43,433 nucleotides of DNA from an uncultured Acidobacteriota bacterium (lineage in GTDB: Bacteria; Acidobacteriota; Thermoanaerobaculia; UBA5066), in assembly GCA_903845115.1 (NCBI GenBank), contig CAIMWE010000196.1, forward strand, positions 1 to 43,433. The letters run 5' to 3'. The notes beneath the pieces were generated by a model. The model was given only the letters and a program-made list of their open reading frames with translations, searched no databases and was not told the DNA's origin. Below, piece by piece: positions 9,898-18,657 of the stretch (the stretch's first letter is position 1; each line of letters begins with the position of its first letter). Made by a program: the position numbers and the translations under genes.

Positions 9898-11348
9898 GCA
9901 GGGAGGGCGGCCTCGCGCGTCACCGCTGCCTTTTCCCGGACCGGTACCGCGTACGGTCCTTCCTTGATGAAGGCGACCCGGGGCGCCGCCGCCTTCTGCC
10001 CGGGGCCCTTCACCGCGTGGACGATCGCGTTCTGGACCATCGCCTGCGCCTTCGCCATCTCGTCGTCCGGGGAGTCCCCGGGCAGGTAGTCCCAGCCCGC
10101 GCGCCCCGGGACGATCTGGTGGTCCTTCGGGGTCAGGACCGCCGAGCAGTAGACCAGCCCCTCCTCGCCGACCTTGTCCAGGACCTTCGCCCACATCTGC
10201 GGCTCCCACTGGTCCTTGGTGAACGTCCAGCCGGGATTGAGCAGAGTCGACATGTAGCCGCCCGACCCCTGTAGCTTCAGGAGGTGCAGGAGCGTCCGGT
10301 AGGTGAGGGGGCCGATCGGGTCGTCGTCCCGCTCGCAGGCGGCGAGGATGATCGTGCCCCCCGGGCGGACCACGGGGAGGGCGTTCACGGCGGCTTTCGC
10401 GATCTGGTAGTGGTTGATCCCGACGTAGCCGCCGTGGGAGAGGACGACGTCGTACTCGTCGTCGAGGGGGATGGCAACGATGCCGCGGAGGAGCTCGACC
10501 GCCTTCGCGTGCGCCTGGACGAGGTCGCCGGCGAAGACGTCGAGGAGCTGGAGGCGGCGGTTCAGGACGGTGTTGACGATGAAGTCGACGCCGCACTTGA
10601 GGGCGATCTCGAGGGCCTCCTCGTGGCAGGGATTCCCCTCCAGGACGAGGTTCGCCGCGAGCGGGGAGTCGAGGAACTGGGCGCTGTGGAACCGCTCGAT
10701 CGTCCGGCGGCTGACGAGCGCCGGGCAGACCGCCTTCCGGCCCCCGGAGGCGCCCGCCATGAAGTGGCTCTCGACGAGCGCCGTCGCGATCTTCAGGTCG
10801 GCCTCGTAGAACGTCCGGTTGATCAGGATCGGCGTGCCGCTGGCGGTCCGCCCGATGTCGACCAGCGTCGGGTCGTCGCAGGAGTGGTCCACGATCCGGT
10901 AGCCTGCCGCCACCTCCTCGCCGAACATGGCCACCTTCTCGGCCGGGGTGCTGGGGCGGTGGGTCCCGGTCCCCACGACGAGGGTGACGTTCTCGCGGCT
11001 GATGCCGGCCCCGTGCAGGATGGCCAGGAGCGGCCGCAGGATCCCCGAGTCCCCCTTGTACGGCACGGGGCGCGTGATGTCCGAGGTCGTGATGCAGACC
11101 GTCAGGTTCACAACGGGCTTCCCCTTGCCGAGGAGGATGGCCGGGAGGGGGCGCGACCCGATCGGCGCCTCCAGGCAGGCGCGCATGCGCGCGGCCGGGT
11201 CGAGGAGGGGAGCCACCTCGTTCATCTCGAGGACGCGGGAGCCTCCCGGCAGGAGGACCGGGAAGGACCGGCTTCCGTACTCGACCTCGACCGGCTCCCA
11301 GCCGGCGAGATCGGCGCCGCGAACGACCGCTTCGATTTCAGCCTTCAC
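9888..11348 (-). CDS. LarA-like nickel-dependent 2-hydroxyacid racemase/epimerase
   Basis: A 486-residue LarA-family (DUF2088) protein. LarA carries a nickel-pincer nucleotide bound to a lysine and racemises 2-hydroxy acids by hydride transfer. Seen here: GTGTHRPS, DHS, and SHFMAGASGGRKAVCP with K205 at the pincer-lysine position. I prefer the GTG at 11348, preceded by AGGAG and AGGGGG, over the ATG at 11429, whose extra 27 Arg-rich residues look like read-through. The gene is the last of the transporter operon, 82 bases after livF, so the racemase probably acts on the imported compound. Family members differ widely in substrate. No larB, larC or larE is seen in this window. Its stop overlaps the response-regulator stop on the other strand. 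Confidence 0.8.
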
Positions 11349-11430
11349 CGTGGGCCCCCTTTCTCCTCGACGCGGCGATCCGCCGACCCGCCGAACCGCA
11401 GTCCCGCTGCGCCGGAGCCTTCCGGCCATG

Positions 11431-12135
11431 CTACATCCCGAGGTAGGCCTGCCTCACCAGATCGGACTGGAGCAGCTCCTCTCCCTTCCCCTGGAGGACG
11501 ATGCGCCCCGTCTGCAGCACGTAGGCCCGGTCGGAGATGCTGAGGGCCTCGAACACGTTCTGCTCGACGAGCAGGACCGTCATCCCCTTCTTCCGGATGG
11601 CGTCGATCGTCTCGAACATCTCGGTGACGAGCTTCGGCATGATGCCGAGGGACGGCTCGTCCAGCATCAGGAGGGAGGGGCGCGACATCAGCCCGCGCGC
11701 GATCGCCACCTGCTGCTGCTCGCCGCCGCTGAGCGTCTCGGCGCGCTGGTTCCTCCTCTCCGGCAGCCAGGGGAAGAGCTTCACGACGTCGTCCAGCGCG
11801 GTGTCGATCTCGCCCCGGTTGTCGAGGCCGTACGCCCCGAGGAGGAGGTTGTCCCAGACCGAGAGGCGGCCGAACAGTTGCCGCCCCTCGGGGACCATCG
11901 AGATCCGCTTCCGGACGATGTCGTACGGGGCCACGGTGTGGATCGGCTCCCCCTCGAAGCGGATGGTCCCCCTCCGGGGCCGAAGCAGGCCAGAGATCGT
12001 CCGGAGGAGGGTGCTCTTTCCGGCGCCGTTGGAGCCGATGAGGCTGACCACCTCGCCCTTTTGGACATTGAAGGAGACCTCCTGGATCGCCAGGAGGTCC
12101 CCGTACCCGACGGCGAGCCCCTCAACCTCGAGCAC
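11431..12135 (-). CDS. livF: LivF, branched-chain-type ABC transporter ATPase
   Basis: A 234-residue ATPase of the hydrophobic amino-acid uptake family. Walker A is GSNGAGKST, the signature is LSGGEQQQVAIARGL, Walker B is LLMLDEPSLGI and the H-loop region reads LLVEQN. It ends QAYLGM, as LivF proteins do. It starts 14 bases inside the end of livG, which implies translational coupling. With LivG it powers import through LivH and LivM. Confidence 0.92.
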   Translation of the reverse strand: MLEVEGLAVGYGDLLAIQEVSFNVQKGEVVSLIGSNGAGKSTLLRTISGLLRPRRGTIRFEGEPIHTVAPYDIVRKRISMVPEGRQLFGRLSVWDNLLLGAYGLDNRGEIDTALDDVVKLFPWLPERRNQRAETLSGGEQQQVAIARGLMSRPSLLMLDEPSLGIMPKLVTEMFETIDAIRKKGMTVLLVEQNVFEALSISDRAYVLQTGRIVLQGKGEELLQSDLVRQAYLGM

Positions 12136-12859
12136 GGTACCTGTCCCCGAGGTAGGCCTGGATGACCTGCGGGTTCACGACGACCTCCTTCGGAGGGCCC
12201 TCGACGATCTTCCTGCCCGAGTTGATCACGACGACCCGGTCCGAGAGCTCCATCACGGCCTCCATCACGTGCTCGACGATCACGAGGGTGACGCCGCTCT
12301 CCCGGACGCGGCGCAGGAGGGCGATCATCTGCCTGAGCTCCACCGGGTTCAGGCCCGCCATCGACTCGTCGAGCATCAGCAGCTTCGGCCGCGTGGCCAG
12401 CGCCATCGAAACCTCGAGCCGCTTCTTCCCCTCGATGGTGAGGGAGGTCGCCGCCGCGTCGAGCTTCTCGTGGAGGCCGGCGAACCGGAGGATCTCCTCG
12501 GCCTTCTCGCGCGCCGCCGAGCGCCGGGCGCTCCGCAGGAAGGCGCCGGTCATCACGTTCTCCAGCACCGTCATGTCGGTGATGACCTGGACGATCTGGA
12601 ACGTCCGCGCGATGCCGAGCTTGCAGATCCGGTCCGCCGCGAGGCGGGTGATCTCCCGCCCGCCGAACAGGACCTGCCCCGCGTTGGGGCGGTAGAAGCC
12701 GGTGACGCAGTTGAAGAGCGTGCTCTTGCCCGCTCCGTTCGGCCCGATGACGCTGACGATCTCCCCCTGGCCGACCGTGAAGGAGACGTCGTCGTTGGCG
12801 AGGAGCCCGCCGAAGCGCTTCGTGAGGCCGCGGACCTCGAGGAGGGGCGCGGCGCTCAC
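12122..12859 (-). CDS. livG: LivG, branched-chain-type ABC transporter ATPase
   Basis: A 245-residue ATPase starting at the GTG at 12859 (VSAAPLLEVRGLTKRFGG), which overlaps the livM stop as GTGA; longer upstream in-frame readings run into livM and are not real. Walker A is GPNGAGKST. The stretch FYRPNAGQVLFGG is followed by the LivG-typical GIARTFQIVQ. The usual LSGGQ signature is replaced by SLTIEGKKRLEVSMALA, a recognised variant in this subfamily, and Walker B is LLMLDESMAGLNP. Asp-Glu-Ser in place of Asp-Glu-Pro is a small oddity. It pairs with the LivF ATPase. Confidence 0.92.
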   Translation of the reverse strand: MSAAPLLEVRGLTKRFGGLLANDDVSFTVGQGEIVSVIGPNGAGKSTLFNCVTGFYRPNAGQVLFGGREITRLAADRICKLGIARTFQIVQVITDMTVLENVMTGAFLRSARRSAAREKAEEILRFAGLHEKLDAAATSLTIEGKKRLEVSMALATRPKLLMLDESMAGLNPVELRQMIALLRRVRESGVTLVIVEHVMEAVMELSDRVVVINSGRKIVEGPPKEVVVNPQVIQAYLGDRYRARG

Positions 12860-13821
12860 TTCTTCTTCCTCCCGATCTTCTGGAGGATTCCCCACACGCC
12901 CTGGGGCTGGTAGACCGAGATCAGCATGATCAGCGTGCCGTAGATGATCATGTCGAGGCCGCTCCCCTTGAATCCCAGCTTCACCCTCGTGAACTCGGAG
13001 ATGGGGAGCAGGATCGCCGCGCCGATGACGGGCCCCATCACCGAGCCGGCGCCGCCGAGCATCGACACGAGGACGATCTGGACGGAGATGGGAAGGATCA
13101 GGACGCTTTCCGGGTCGAGGTAGAGGATGTACTGAGCGTAGAACGTCCCGACCATCGCGGTGAGGAAGGCGCTGATCATGATCGCCGCCATCCGGTACCT
13201 CACGACGTCGACCCCCAGGACCTTCGCCACGTCGTGGCTCTCCTTGATGGCGCGGAGGTAGAAGCCCATCCGGGAGGTCGCGACCCACGCGCAGACGCCC
13301 AGCGAGAGGAGGAGGAAGGCGAGCATGATGTAGTAGTAGGGCGCCTTGGACGAGTGGAACATGAAGTTCCTGAGCGACTCGTCCTGCATCGGGATCGTCA
13401 GCCCCTCCGCGGCCCCGATGAGCTTCCAGTTGTTGAAGTGGATCCTCACGATCTCGGCGAAGGCGATGCTCGCGATGGCGAAGTAGTGTCCCCGCAGATT
13501 GGAGCAGGGGATGCCGATGAGAGCGGCCGCGGCGGCCGCCGCGACCCCGCCCGCCAGGAGGCCGATCCAGGGGTTGACGTGGTACGCCGTGAAGAGGAAG
13601 GAGGACGTGTAGGCGCCGATCCCGAAGAACGCCGCCTGTCCGAAGGAGAACATCCCGGCGTATCCGCCCATGATGTTCCAGGCGACGCCGAGCGTCGCGA
13701 ACAGGAACACCATGATCATCAGGTGCATCGCGAAGGAGCCGCTGACGGCCAGCGGGTAGAGCGCGAGGAGGACGAGAACGGCTCCCGAGATGGAGATCTG
13801 CCTCTTCGTGAACGTCTTCAC
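12856..13821 (-). CDS. livM: LivM, branched-chain-type ABC transporter permease
   Basis: A 321-residue inner-membrane permease from the GTG at 13821, two bases after the livH stop. It has about nine hydrophobic segments and the family landmarks GGYAGMFSFGQAAFFGIGAY and LRGHYFAIASIAFAEIVR. The cytoplasmic coupling stretch MGFYLRAIKESHDVAKVLGVD contacts the ATPases. It ends with a Lys/Arg-rich tail. It forms the channel with LivH. Confidence 0.92.
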   Translation of the reverse strand: MKTFTKRQISISGAVLVLLALYPLAVSGSFAMHLMIMVFLFATLGVAWNIMGGYAGMFSFGQAAFFGIGAYTSSFLFTAYHVNPWIGLLAGGVAAAAAAALIGIPCSNLRGHYFAIASIAFAEIVRIHFNNWKLIGAAEGLTIPMQDESLRNFMFHSSKAPYYYIMLAFLLLSLGVCAWVATSRMGFYLRAIKESHDVAKVLGVDVVRYRMAAIMISAFLTAMVGTFYAQYILYLDPESVLILPISVQIVLVSMLGGAGSVMGPVIGAAILLPISEFTRVKLGFKGSGLDMIIYGTLIMLISVYQPQGVWGILQKIGRKKK

Positions 13822-13823
13822 GC

Positions 13824-14687
13824 CTACGACCCCATCAGGCCCTGCGGCCGGATCCAGACCGTGATCAGGTAGACGAGGAACACCAGCGCGTACTTGTAGG
13901 CCGGGTCGAAGAAGTAGCCTCCCAGCGTCTGGACGAGCCCGATGAGGATCCCGGCGATGAACGCCCCCTCGATGCTGCCGAACCCGCCCAGGGCCACGAT
14001 GCAAAAGGAGATCAGCCCGAAGAGCCCTCCCACCTGAGGGTAGATGTAGTAGTACATCGAGAGGAAGGCCCCCGCGATCCCGACGAGGGCCGACCCGAGG
14101 CCGAACGAGAGGGAGTTGATCTTCTCCGTGTTGATCCCCATCAGCTGCGCGGCGTCGCGGTTCATCTCGACGGCCAGGATCGCCTTCCCCGTCCGCGTCT
14201 TCTTCAGGAAGAGGAGGACCGCGGCCGAGACGACGACGCTCCCGACGGAGGCGACGAACTTCGGGATGCTCAGCTGGACGCTCCCCAGGCTCCAGGTACC
14301 GGAGAGGAGAGGCTTCTCGATGAGGCGGAAGTCGGGCGTCCAGAGCATGACGGCCAGGTTGGCCAGGAAGATGCTGACCCCGAACGTGACCACGAGCTGC
14401 GCCAGGCCGGGTCCCTTCATCACCTTGCTGATGATGAAGCGGTAGATCCCGGCCCCGAGCAGGAATAGGGCCGCCGCGCAGACGGGGATCGAGAAGAGCG
14501 GGTCCATCTTCAGGAGCGTGTAGCACCAGAAGGAGATGAACATCCCGATCATCAGGAAGTCGCCGTGCGCGAAGTTGAGGACGTTCATCACCCCCCAGAT
14601 GAGGGTGAGGCCGATGGCGACGAGGGCGTAGACGGACCCGATGAGCAGGCTGTTCACGACTTGCTGCAGCAGCTGGTCGGCCATCAT
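13824..14687 (-). CDS. livH: LivH, branched-chain-type ABC transporter permease
   Basis: A 287-residue membrane permease. Landmarks are LIGSVYALVAIGLTLIWGVMNVLNFAHGDF near the N-terminus, the coupling region GKAILAVEMNRDAAQLMGIN and the C-terminal VWIRPQGLMGS. GAAAGGAAGAA lies just before the paired start codons ATGATG. It follows the substrate-binding-protein gene after a 51-base gap that contains a strong hairpin. Confidence 0.92.
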   Translation of the reverse strand: MMADQLLQQVVNSLLIGSVYALVAIGLTLIWGVMNVLNFAHGDFLMIGMFISFWCYTLLKMDPLFSIPVCAAALFLLGAGIYRFIISKVMKGPGLAQLVVTFGVSIFLANLAVMLWTPDFRLIEKPLLSGTWSLGSVQLSIPKFVASVGSVVVSAAVLLFLKKTRTGKAILAVEMNRDAAQLMGINTEKINSLSFGLGSALVGIAGAFLSMYYYIYPQVGGLFGLISFCIVALGGFGSIEGAFIAGILIGLVQTLGGYFFDPAYKYALVFLVYLITVWIRPQGLMGS

Positions 14688-14701
14688 TTCTTCCTTTCGC
14701 A

Positions 14702-14725
14702 GGGAGGGGCCCGGCGGCCCCTCCC
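14702..14725 (-). promoter_or_regulatory. Perfect 10-bp hairpin between the SBP gene and livH
   Basis: GGGAGGGGCC and GGCCCCTCCC flank a 4-base loop (CGGC). In the - strand message it lies just after the SBP stop and 15 bases before the livH start. Such hairpins often protect or partly terminate the upstream message, so that the binding protein is made in excess over the permeases. There is no T tract, so a full terminator is unlikely. Confidence 0.55.
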
Positions 14726-14738
14726 GCTCACGGCGCGG

Positions 14739-16013
14739 CTACTTCCGGGACTTCCAGGCGGGAAGAGGCCAGACGACGTCCGCGGCCGCGGACTCGAACG
14801 GCCAGACCGTCAGGTACTTCTGGTCCTGGATCTGGACCAGCGTACCGGTGGCGTGGACGTTCTGCTGGGTCTTCGGGTCGAACTGGATCCCCTTCCACGG
14901 GTAGATCACCTGGTCTCCCGGGATGTTCGTGCCCTGGAGCGCCTTCACGATGGCCTCGGCGTCGGTGCTCTTCGCCCGGCTGATCGCCTCGGCGAGGACG
15001 AACGGGGCCATGAAGCTCCTCGCCGCGTTCTCGCTCATCTCGATCCCGTACTTCTTCTTGAAGAGGTCGGCCACCTGGCCGACCAGCGGCTTCTTCTTCG
15101 CCAGGTCCAGCGCGAAGGTCGACCGGACGATGATGAAGTTGCCGTCGGCCTTGATCGCCGGAAGGTACCCGGGCTCGATGTAGCCCGCCATCGTCAGCAT
15201 CCCCTTGGGGTTGAACCCCATCTCCTTGAACGTCTTCGTGAAGAGGATGGCGTCCGTGATGTACGACGCGTGGAGGAGGACGTCGGGGCTGGCCTTGATC
15301 AGCCGGCCCACCTCGCTGGTGACGTCCGTTGCGTTGTTCGTGTAGGAGATGTCGGCCACGACCTTGTAGCCGTACTCCTGCGCGTACCTGAGATCCTCCT
15401 TGCCGACGTTCGAGCCGAACTCGGTGTTCTCGTAGAGGACGGCGACCGTCTGGACCTTCTGCTTCTTCTGGGCCTCGAGGTCCTTCAGGAACCGGAACTG
15501 GTCGTGGGCGAAGATCCCGTCGTGCGGGCTGACGCGGAAGAAGTACTTGAGCCCGCGCTCCGTGAGGGTGGGGGACGAGGCGTCCGAGCAGACGTACGGG
15601 ACCTTGAGCCGCTCCGTCGCCTGGCTGGCGACCTTGGTGACCGAGCTCTGGTAGGCGCCGATGATCCCGACGACGTGGTCCTGGGTGACGACGCGCTCGG
15701 CCTCGGCCTGGCCATTCTTGGGCTCCCCCTTCGTATCGGCCCAGACGACCTCCAGCTTCGCGCCGCCGAGACCCGGGATCCCCTCGGTCCTCGCCAGGGG
15801 AAGGTTGAGGTCGTACTTGCCGTTGATGATCTCGACGGCCAGCTCGACCCCCCGCCTGTTGTCGAGCCCGGTCGACGCCAGGTTCCCCGTCAGGGGGTAG
15901 AGCGCGCCGATCTTGATCGTCTTGGCCTGGGCGAATGCCCGGGGGACGATGAGAGGCGACAGGGCCAGCGCGCCGCCGCCGATCACGAAGTTCCTCCGCG
16001 TCAAGTTGCCCAT
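14739..16013 (-). CDS. Periplasmic substrate-binding protein of a Liv-type transporter
   Basis: A 424-residue type I periplasmic binding protein. It begins MGNLTRRNFVIGGGALALSP ... RAFAQA, a twin-arginine leader with an Ala-x-Ala cleavage site, so it may be exported folded. The mature protein starts KTIKIGALYPLTGNLASTG, the usual first strand and ligand loop, and contains NAARSFMAPFVLAEAISRAKS near the C-terminus. It is first in the operon SBP-livH-livM-livG-livF-larA-like, so it sets the substrate. The LarA-like partner points to a 2-hydroxy acid or sugar acid, but family members also bind amino acids, amides and aromatic acids. Confidence 0.88.
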   Translation of the reverse strand: MGNLTRRNFVIGGGALALSPLIVPRAFAQAKTIKIGALYPLTGNLASTGLDNRRGVELAVEIINGKYDLNLPLARTEGIPGLGGAKLEVVWADTKGEPKNGQAEAERVVTQDHVVGIIGAYQSSVTKVASQATERLKVPYVCSDASSPTLTERGLKYFFRVSPHDGIFAHDQFRFLKDLEAQKKQKVQTVAVLYENTEFGSNVGKEDLRYAQEYGYKVVADISYTNNATDVTSEVGRLIKASPDVLLHASYITDAILFTKTFKEMGFNPKGMLTMAGYIEPGYLPAIKADGNFIIVRSTFALDLAKKKPLVGQVADLFKKKYGIEMSENAARSFMAPFVLAEAISRAKSTDAEAIVKALQGTNIPGDQVIYPWKGIQFDPKTQQNVHATGTLVQIQDQKYLTVWPFESAAADVVWPLPAWKSRK

Positions 16014-16404
16014 CGTGGACCTCCTGCTGTCAGGGCTGCATCTCGCGCAGCCGCGCCGAGAGAGGGAGCATCGGGCGCTGCGTGGGCGGTCGCAATCCGT
16101 CGTTCCGCGCTCTCCCCGCCGCGCGTCACGGGCTCTTCGAAGAACGGTGAGCCCCGCCTCATTTCAGACCGGAATTCTCTCACGGGTCCGTGGCCTCGCC
16201 GGGGACGGAAATCGGACGCCGGCATCCGATTCCGTGAGCGGCTCATCCGATCAGGCGGTCCGAGGGGCCGGCAGACGGGCCCGTCGCCCCGGCCCAATCC
16301 CATCAGAGCCCTCTCGTTTCGCCGGTCGTCCCCGGATCGACCGCTGGCCTGCGCCTTGCGTTGACGCGGCCTGCCCGAAGGGCCATCCAGAGACCGAGGC
16401 ATTG
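16014..16404. promoter_or_regulatory. 391-base divergent control region between the liv-lar and nrf-nap operons
   Basis: No gene is evident. It separates the SBP gene (leftward) from nrfH (rightward). An imperfect inverted repeat, ACGGAAATCGGA (16205-16216) and TCCGATTCCGT (16225-16235), is followed by another CATCCGAT at 16244-16251, exactly 21 bases after the first CATCCGAT (16223-16230). A sigma-54-like promoter lies at 16345-16360. On the other strand AGGAGG lies just before the SBP start. Confidence 0.5.
16345..16360 (+). promoter_or_regulatory. Candidate sigma-54 promoter (-24/-12) for the nrf-nap operon
   Basis: TGGCCTGCGCCTTGCG matches the sigma-54 consensus TGGCACGNNNNTTGCW with the required 10 bases between GG and GC. 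It has three mismatches, at consensus positions A, second C and final W. Transcription would start near 16371, giving a leader of about 34 bases before nrfH. The repeats at 16205-16251 lie about 120-165 bases upstream of that start, the usual place for an NtrC-type enhancer site. Confidence 0.55.
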
Positions 16405-16863
16405 ATGAAGACGAGTCGCGGCTTTTCCCTCCTCCCGGCCTCCCTGACGCTGGTCGCCGCCGCGGCCGGCCTCGCGCTCGGCGTCGGCGGCTACGCCTTC
16501 TACTACGCCAGGGGCTCCTCCTACATGGGGAACGACCCGGCCACCTGCGCGAACTGCCACGTCATGACCGCGTACTACGACGGCTGGCAGGCTGGCCCCC
16601 ACCACGGTGCCGCCACCTGCAACGACTGCCACACGCCGGCCGGGCCGATCTCCAAGTACACGGTGAAGGCCCTGAACGGCTGGCACCACTCCTGGGCTTT
16701 CACCATGGGCGGCTACCCCGACGTGATCCGGGCCCGGCCGGAGAGCACGGCGGTGGTGGAGGCCAACTGCCGCCGCTGCCACTCGGATCTGGTCGACACC
16801 ATGACCGGCGGAGGCGAGGTCTCCTGCGTCCGCTGCCACGCCTCGGTCGGCCACCAGCGCTGA
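16405..16863 (+). CDS. nrfH: NrfH, tetrahaem quinol dehydrogenase of nitrite reduction
   Basis: A 152-residue membrane-anchored c-type cytochrome of the NapC/NrfH family. One N-terminal helix (about 10-32) anchors it, and four haem sites follow: CANCHVM (C48, with M54 as in NrfH haem 1), CNDCH, CRRCH and CVRCH. It takes electrons from menaquinol in the membrane and passes them to NrfA. The ATG at 16405 is chosen because the anchor starts there; the open frame upstream has no such features. No napC is present, so it may also serve NapA. It is first in its operon, 35 bases before nrfA. Confidence 0.92.
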   Translation: MKTSRGFSLLPASLTLVAAAAGLALGVGGYAFYYARGSSYMGNDPATCANCHVMTAYYDGWQAGPHHGAATCNDCHTPAGPISKYTVKALNGWHHSWAFTMGGYPDVIRARPESTAVVEANCRRCHSDLVDTMTGGGEVSCVRCHASVGHQR

Positions 16864-16898
16864 TTCCCACTTCGAGATCGTTCGAGAAGGAGCATTCC

Positions 16899-18590
16899 AT
16901 GTCCTCAGCACCCCAGCCCCCCCAGAAGAAGCGCGGGCTCCTCATCGCCCTCGTCGCGGGCGCCTTCGCCCTCGGCGCCCTGGGCGCCGCGGCCCTGCTC
17001 GTCAACATCGCCGAGCGGAAGCAAGAGGCAAAGAACACGTACGTCAAGCTGGTCGAGGTGACCGAGAGCGACGTCGACCCGGCCAAGTGGGGGACCAACT
17101 GGCCGCGCGAATACGACGGCTACAAGCGGACGTCCGAGCCGACGCACACGAAGTACGGCGGCGGCTGGGGCGGGTCCGAGGGGGCGTTCCCGCCGCAGAA
17201 GTCCGACCGCGACCCGTGGCTGAAGCGCGTCTTCGCCGGCTACCTCTTCGCGATCGACTATCGCGACCGGCGGGGGCACTCGTTCGCGCTCTTCGACCAG
17301 GAGAGCACGAAGCGGAACGTGCCGGCGGAGGCGAAGCAGTCGGGCAACTGCATGCACTGCCACGCCTCGATCATGCCGCTGTACAAGAAGCTCGGGAAGG
17401 AAGCGGCCCCGCAGGCCACCGAGGCCGAGCAGATCCAGAAGGGGCTGGAGGTGGTGGGGAACCTGGGGTACTGGGACGCCCACAAGCAGCTGGAGCAGCT
17501 CTCGGGCGGCAAGGCCCACCCGGTCTCCTGCGTCGACTGCCACGACCCGAAGTCGATGGAGCTCCGGATCACCCGGCCCGCCTTCATCGCCGGCATCCAG
17601 AAGCTGGCCGCCGGGAAGGCCGACATGACGGTCCTCCCGAGCATCGAGCGCTGGCGGAAGGGGGATCGGGCCCGCCCATACGACCCGAACGTCGACGCGA
17701 CCCGCCAGGAGAAGCGCACCTACGCCTGTGCCCAGTGCCACGTCGAGTACTTCTGCGGCAAGGGGACGACGATCTTCTTCCCGTGGGCCGAGGGGATGAA
17801 GGTCGAGGAGATCGAGAAGAGCTACAACGGGATGATCGTGAAGGAGAAGCGCTTCAAGGACTGGGTCCACGCCGAGACCGGCATGGAGGTCCTGAAGGCG
17901 CAGCACCCCGAGTTCGAGATCTGGAGCCAGGGGATCCACGCCCGCGCCGGCGTCTCCTGCGCGGATTGCCACATGTCGTACAAGCGGGACGGCGCCCAGA
18001 AGATCTCGGAGCACTGGGTGAGAAGCCCGCTCCTGTCGGCCAACCGCTCGTGCGCCGCGTGCCACCCCTACACCGACGAGGAGCTGAAGGCCCGCGTCGA
18101 GGGGATCCAGGACCGGCACTTCGCCCTGATGACGCGCGCCGGCCAGGCCGCGGTCGGGATGCTCGACGCCATCGTCGCCGTCCGGAAGCCCTACGACGAG
18201 AAGAACCGTCCGGCCGCCGCCGCGAAGGCCAAGGAGACCCTGGAGAAGAACGCCGACTTCGCCCAGCTCCCCAAGGAGGAGCAGGAGAAGAAGCTGGCCG
18301 CCGAGACGAAGGCCAACCTCCTGGCCGCCTGGCGCGAGGTGGTGGAGAAGGACGCGGCGATCAAGGAGCTGGGCGAGCTGCAGCGCGCTGCCCAGTGGCG
18401 CCTCGACTTCGTGGCTGCCGAGAACTCCATGGGCTTCCACGCCCCGCAGGAGATGGCCCGGATCCTGGGAGAGTCGATCGACCTCTCCCGCCAGGCGCAG
18501 ATCAAGGCCTCCGAGCTCCTGGGCGGGAAGCTCCCGCCCCCCGCCGCGGTCGTCGCCGCCAAGGCGGAGGAGAAGAAGCCAGCCAAGTAA
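16899..18590 (+). CDS. nrfA: NrfA, pentahaem cytochrome c nitrite reductase (ammonia-forming), CXXCH type
   Basis: A 563-residue periplasmic enzyme that reduces nitrite to ammonium with six electrons. The N-terminal segment (about 8-30) is a signal or anchor. Five haem sites: CMHCH (C151-H155), CVDCH (C211-H215), CAQCH (C277-H281), CADCH (C354-H358) and CAACH (C385-H389). The first, catalytic haem site has His where most NrfA have Lys (CXXCK); natural CXXCH NrfA enzymes are known. Active-site and calcium-site surroundings are present: CAQCHVEYFCGKG, FFPW, and the His in WSQGIHARAGVSC. AAGGAG precedes the ATG. It forms a complex with NrfH. The C-terminal extension is Lys/Ala-rich. Confidence 0.95.
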   Translation: MSSAPQPPQKKRGLLIALVAGAFALGALGAAALLVNIAERKQEAKNTYVKLVEVTESDVDPAKWGTNWPREYDGYKRTSEPTHTKYGGGWGGSEGAFPPQKSDRDPWLKRVFAGYLFAIDYRDRRGHSFALFDQESTKRNVPAEAKQSGNCMHCHASIMPLYKKLGKEAAPQATEAEQIQKGLEVVGNLGYWDAHKQLEQLSGGKAHPVSCVDCHDPKSMELRITRPAFIAGIQKLAAGKADMTVLPSIERWRKGDRARPYDPNVDATRQEKRTYACAQCHVEYFCGKGTTIFFPWAEGMKVEEIEKSYNGMIVKEKRFKDWVHAETGMEVLKAQHPEFEIWSQGIHARAGVSCADCHMSYKRDGAQKISEHWVRSPLLSANRSCAACHPYTDEELKARVEGIQDRHFALMTRAGQAAVGMLDAIVAVRKPYDEKNRPAAAAKAKETLEKNADFAQLPKEEQEKKLAAETKANLLAAWREVVEKDAAIKELGELQRAAQWRLDFVAAENSMGFHAPQEMARILGESIDLSRQAQIKASELLGGKLPPPAAVVAAKAEEKKPAK

Positions 18591-18607
18591 CCGGAATTGC
18601 GCGGAGA

Positions 18608-18633
18608 AGGGGGCGCCCGCGAGGCCGCCCCCT
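18608..18633 (+). promoter_or_regulatory. GC hairpin between nrfA and the napM-like gene
   Basis: AGGGGGCG and CGCCCCCT form an 8-bp stem with a 10-base loop, 18 bases after the nrfA stop. There is no T tract. It may stabilise the nrfHA part of the message or weaken read-through into the nap genes. Confidence 0.4.
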
Positions 18634-18657
18634 CCGTTCGCGTCCGAAGGAGTCAGC

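Noticed and set aside
11349-11429. Longer N-terminus for the LarA-like protein from the ATG at 11429
   Set aside because: The extra 27 residues are Arg/Gly-rich and non-conserved in look, and a good ribosome-binding site lies before the GTG at 11348.
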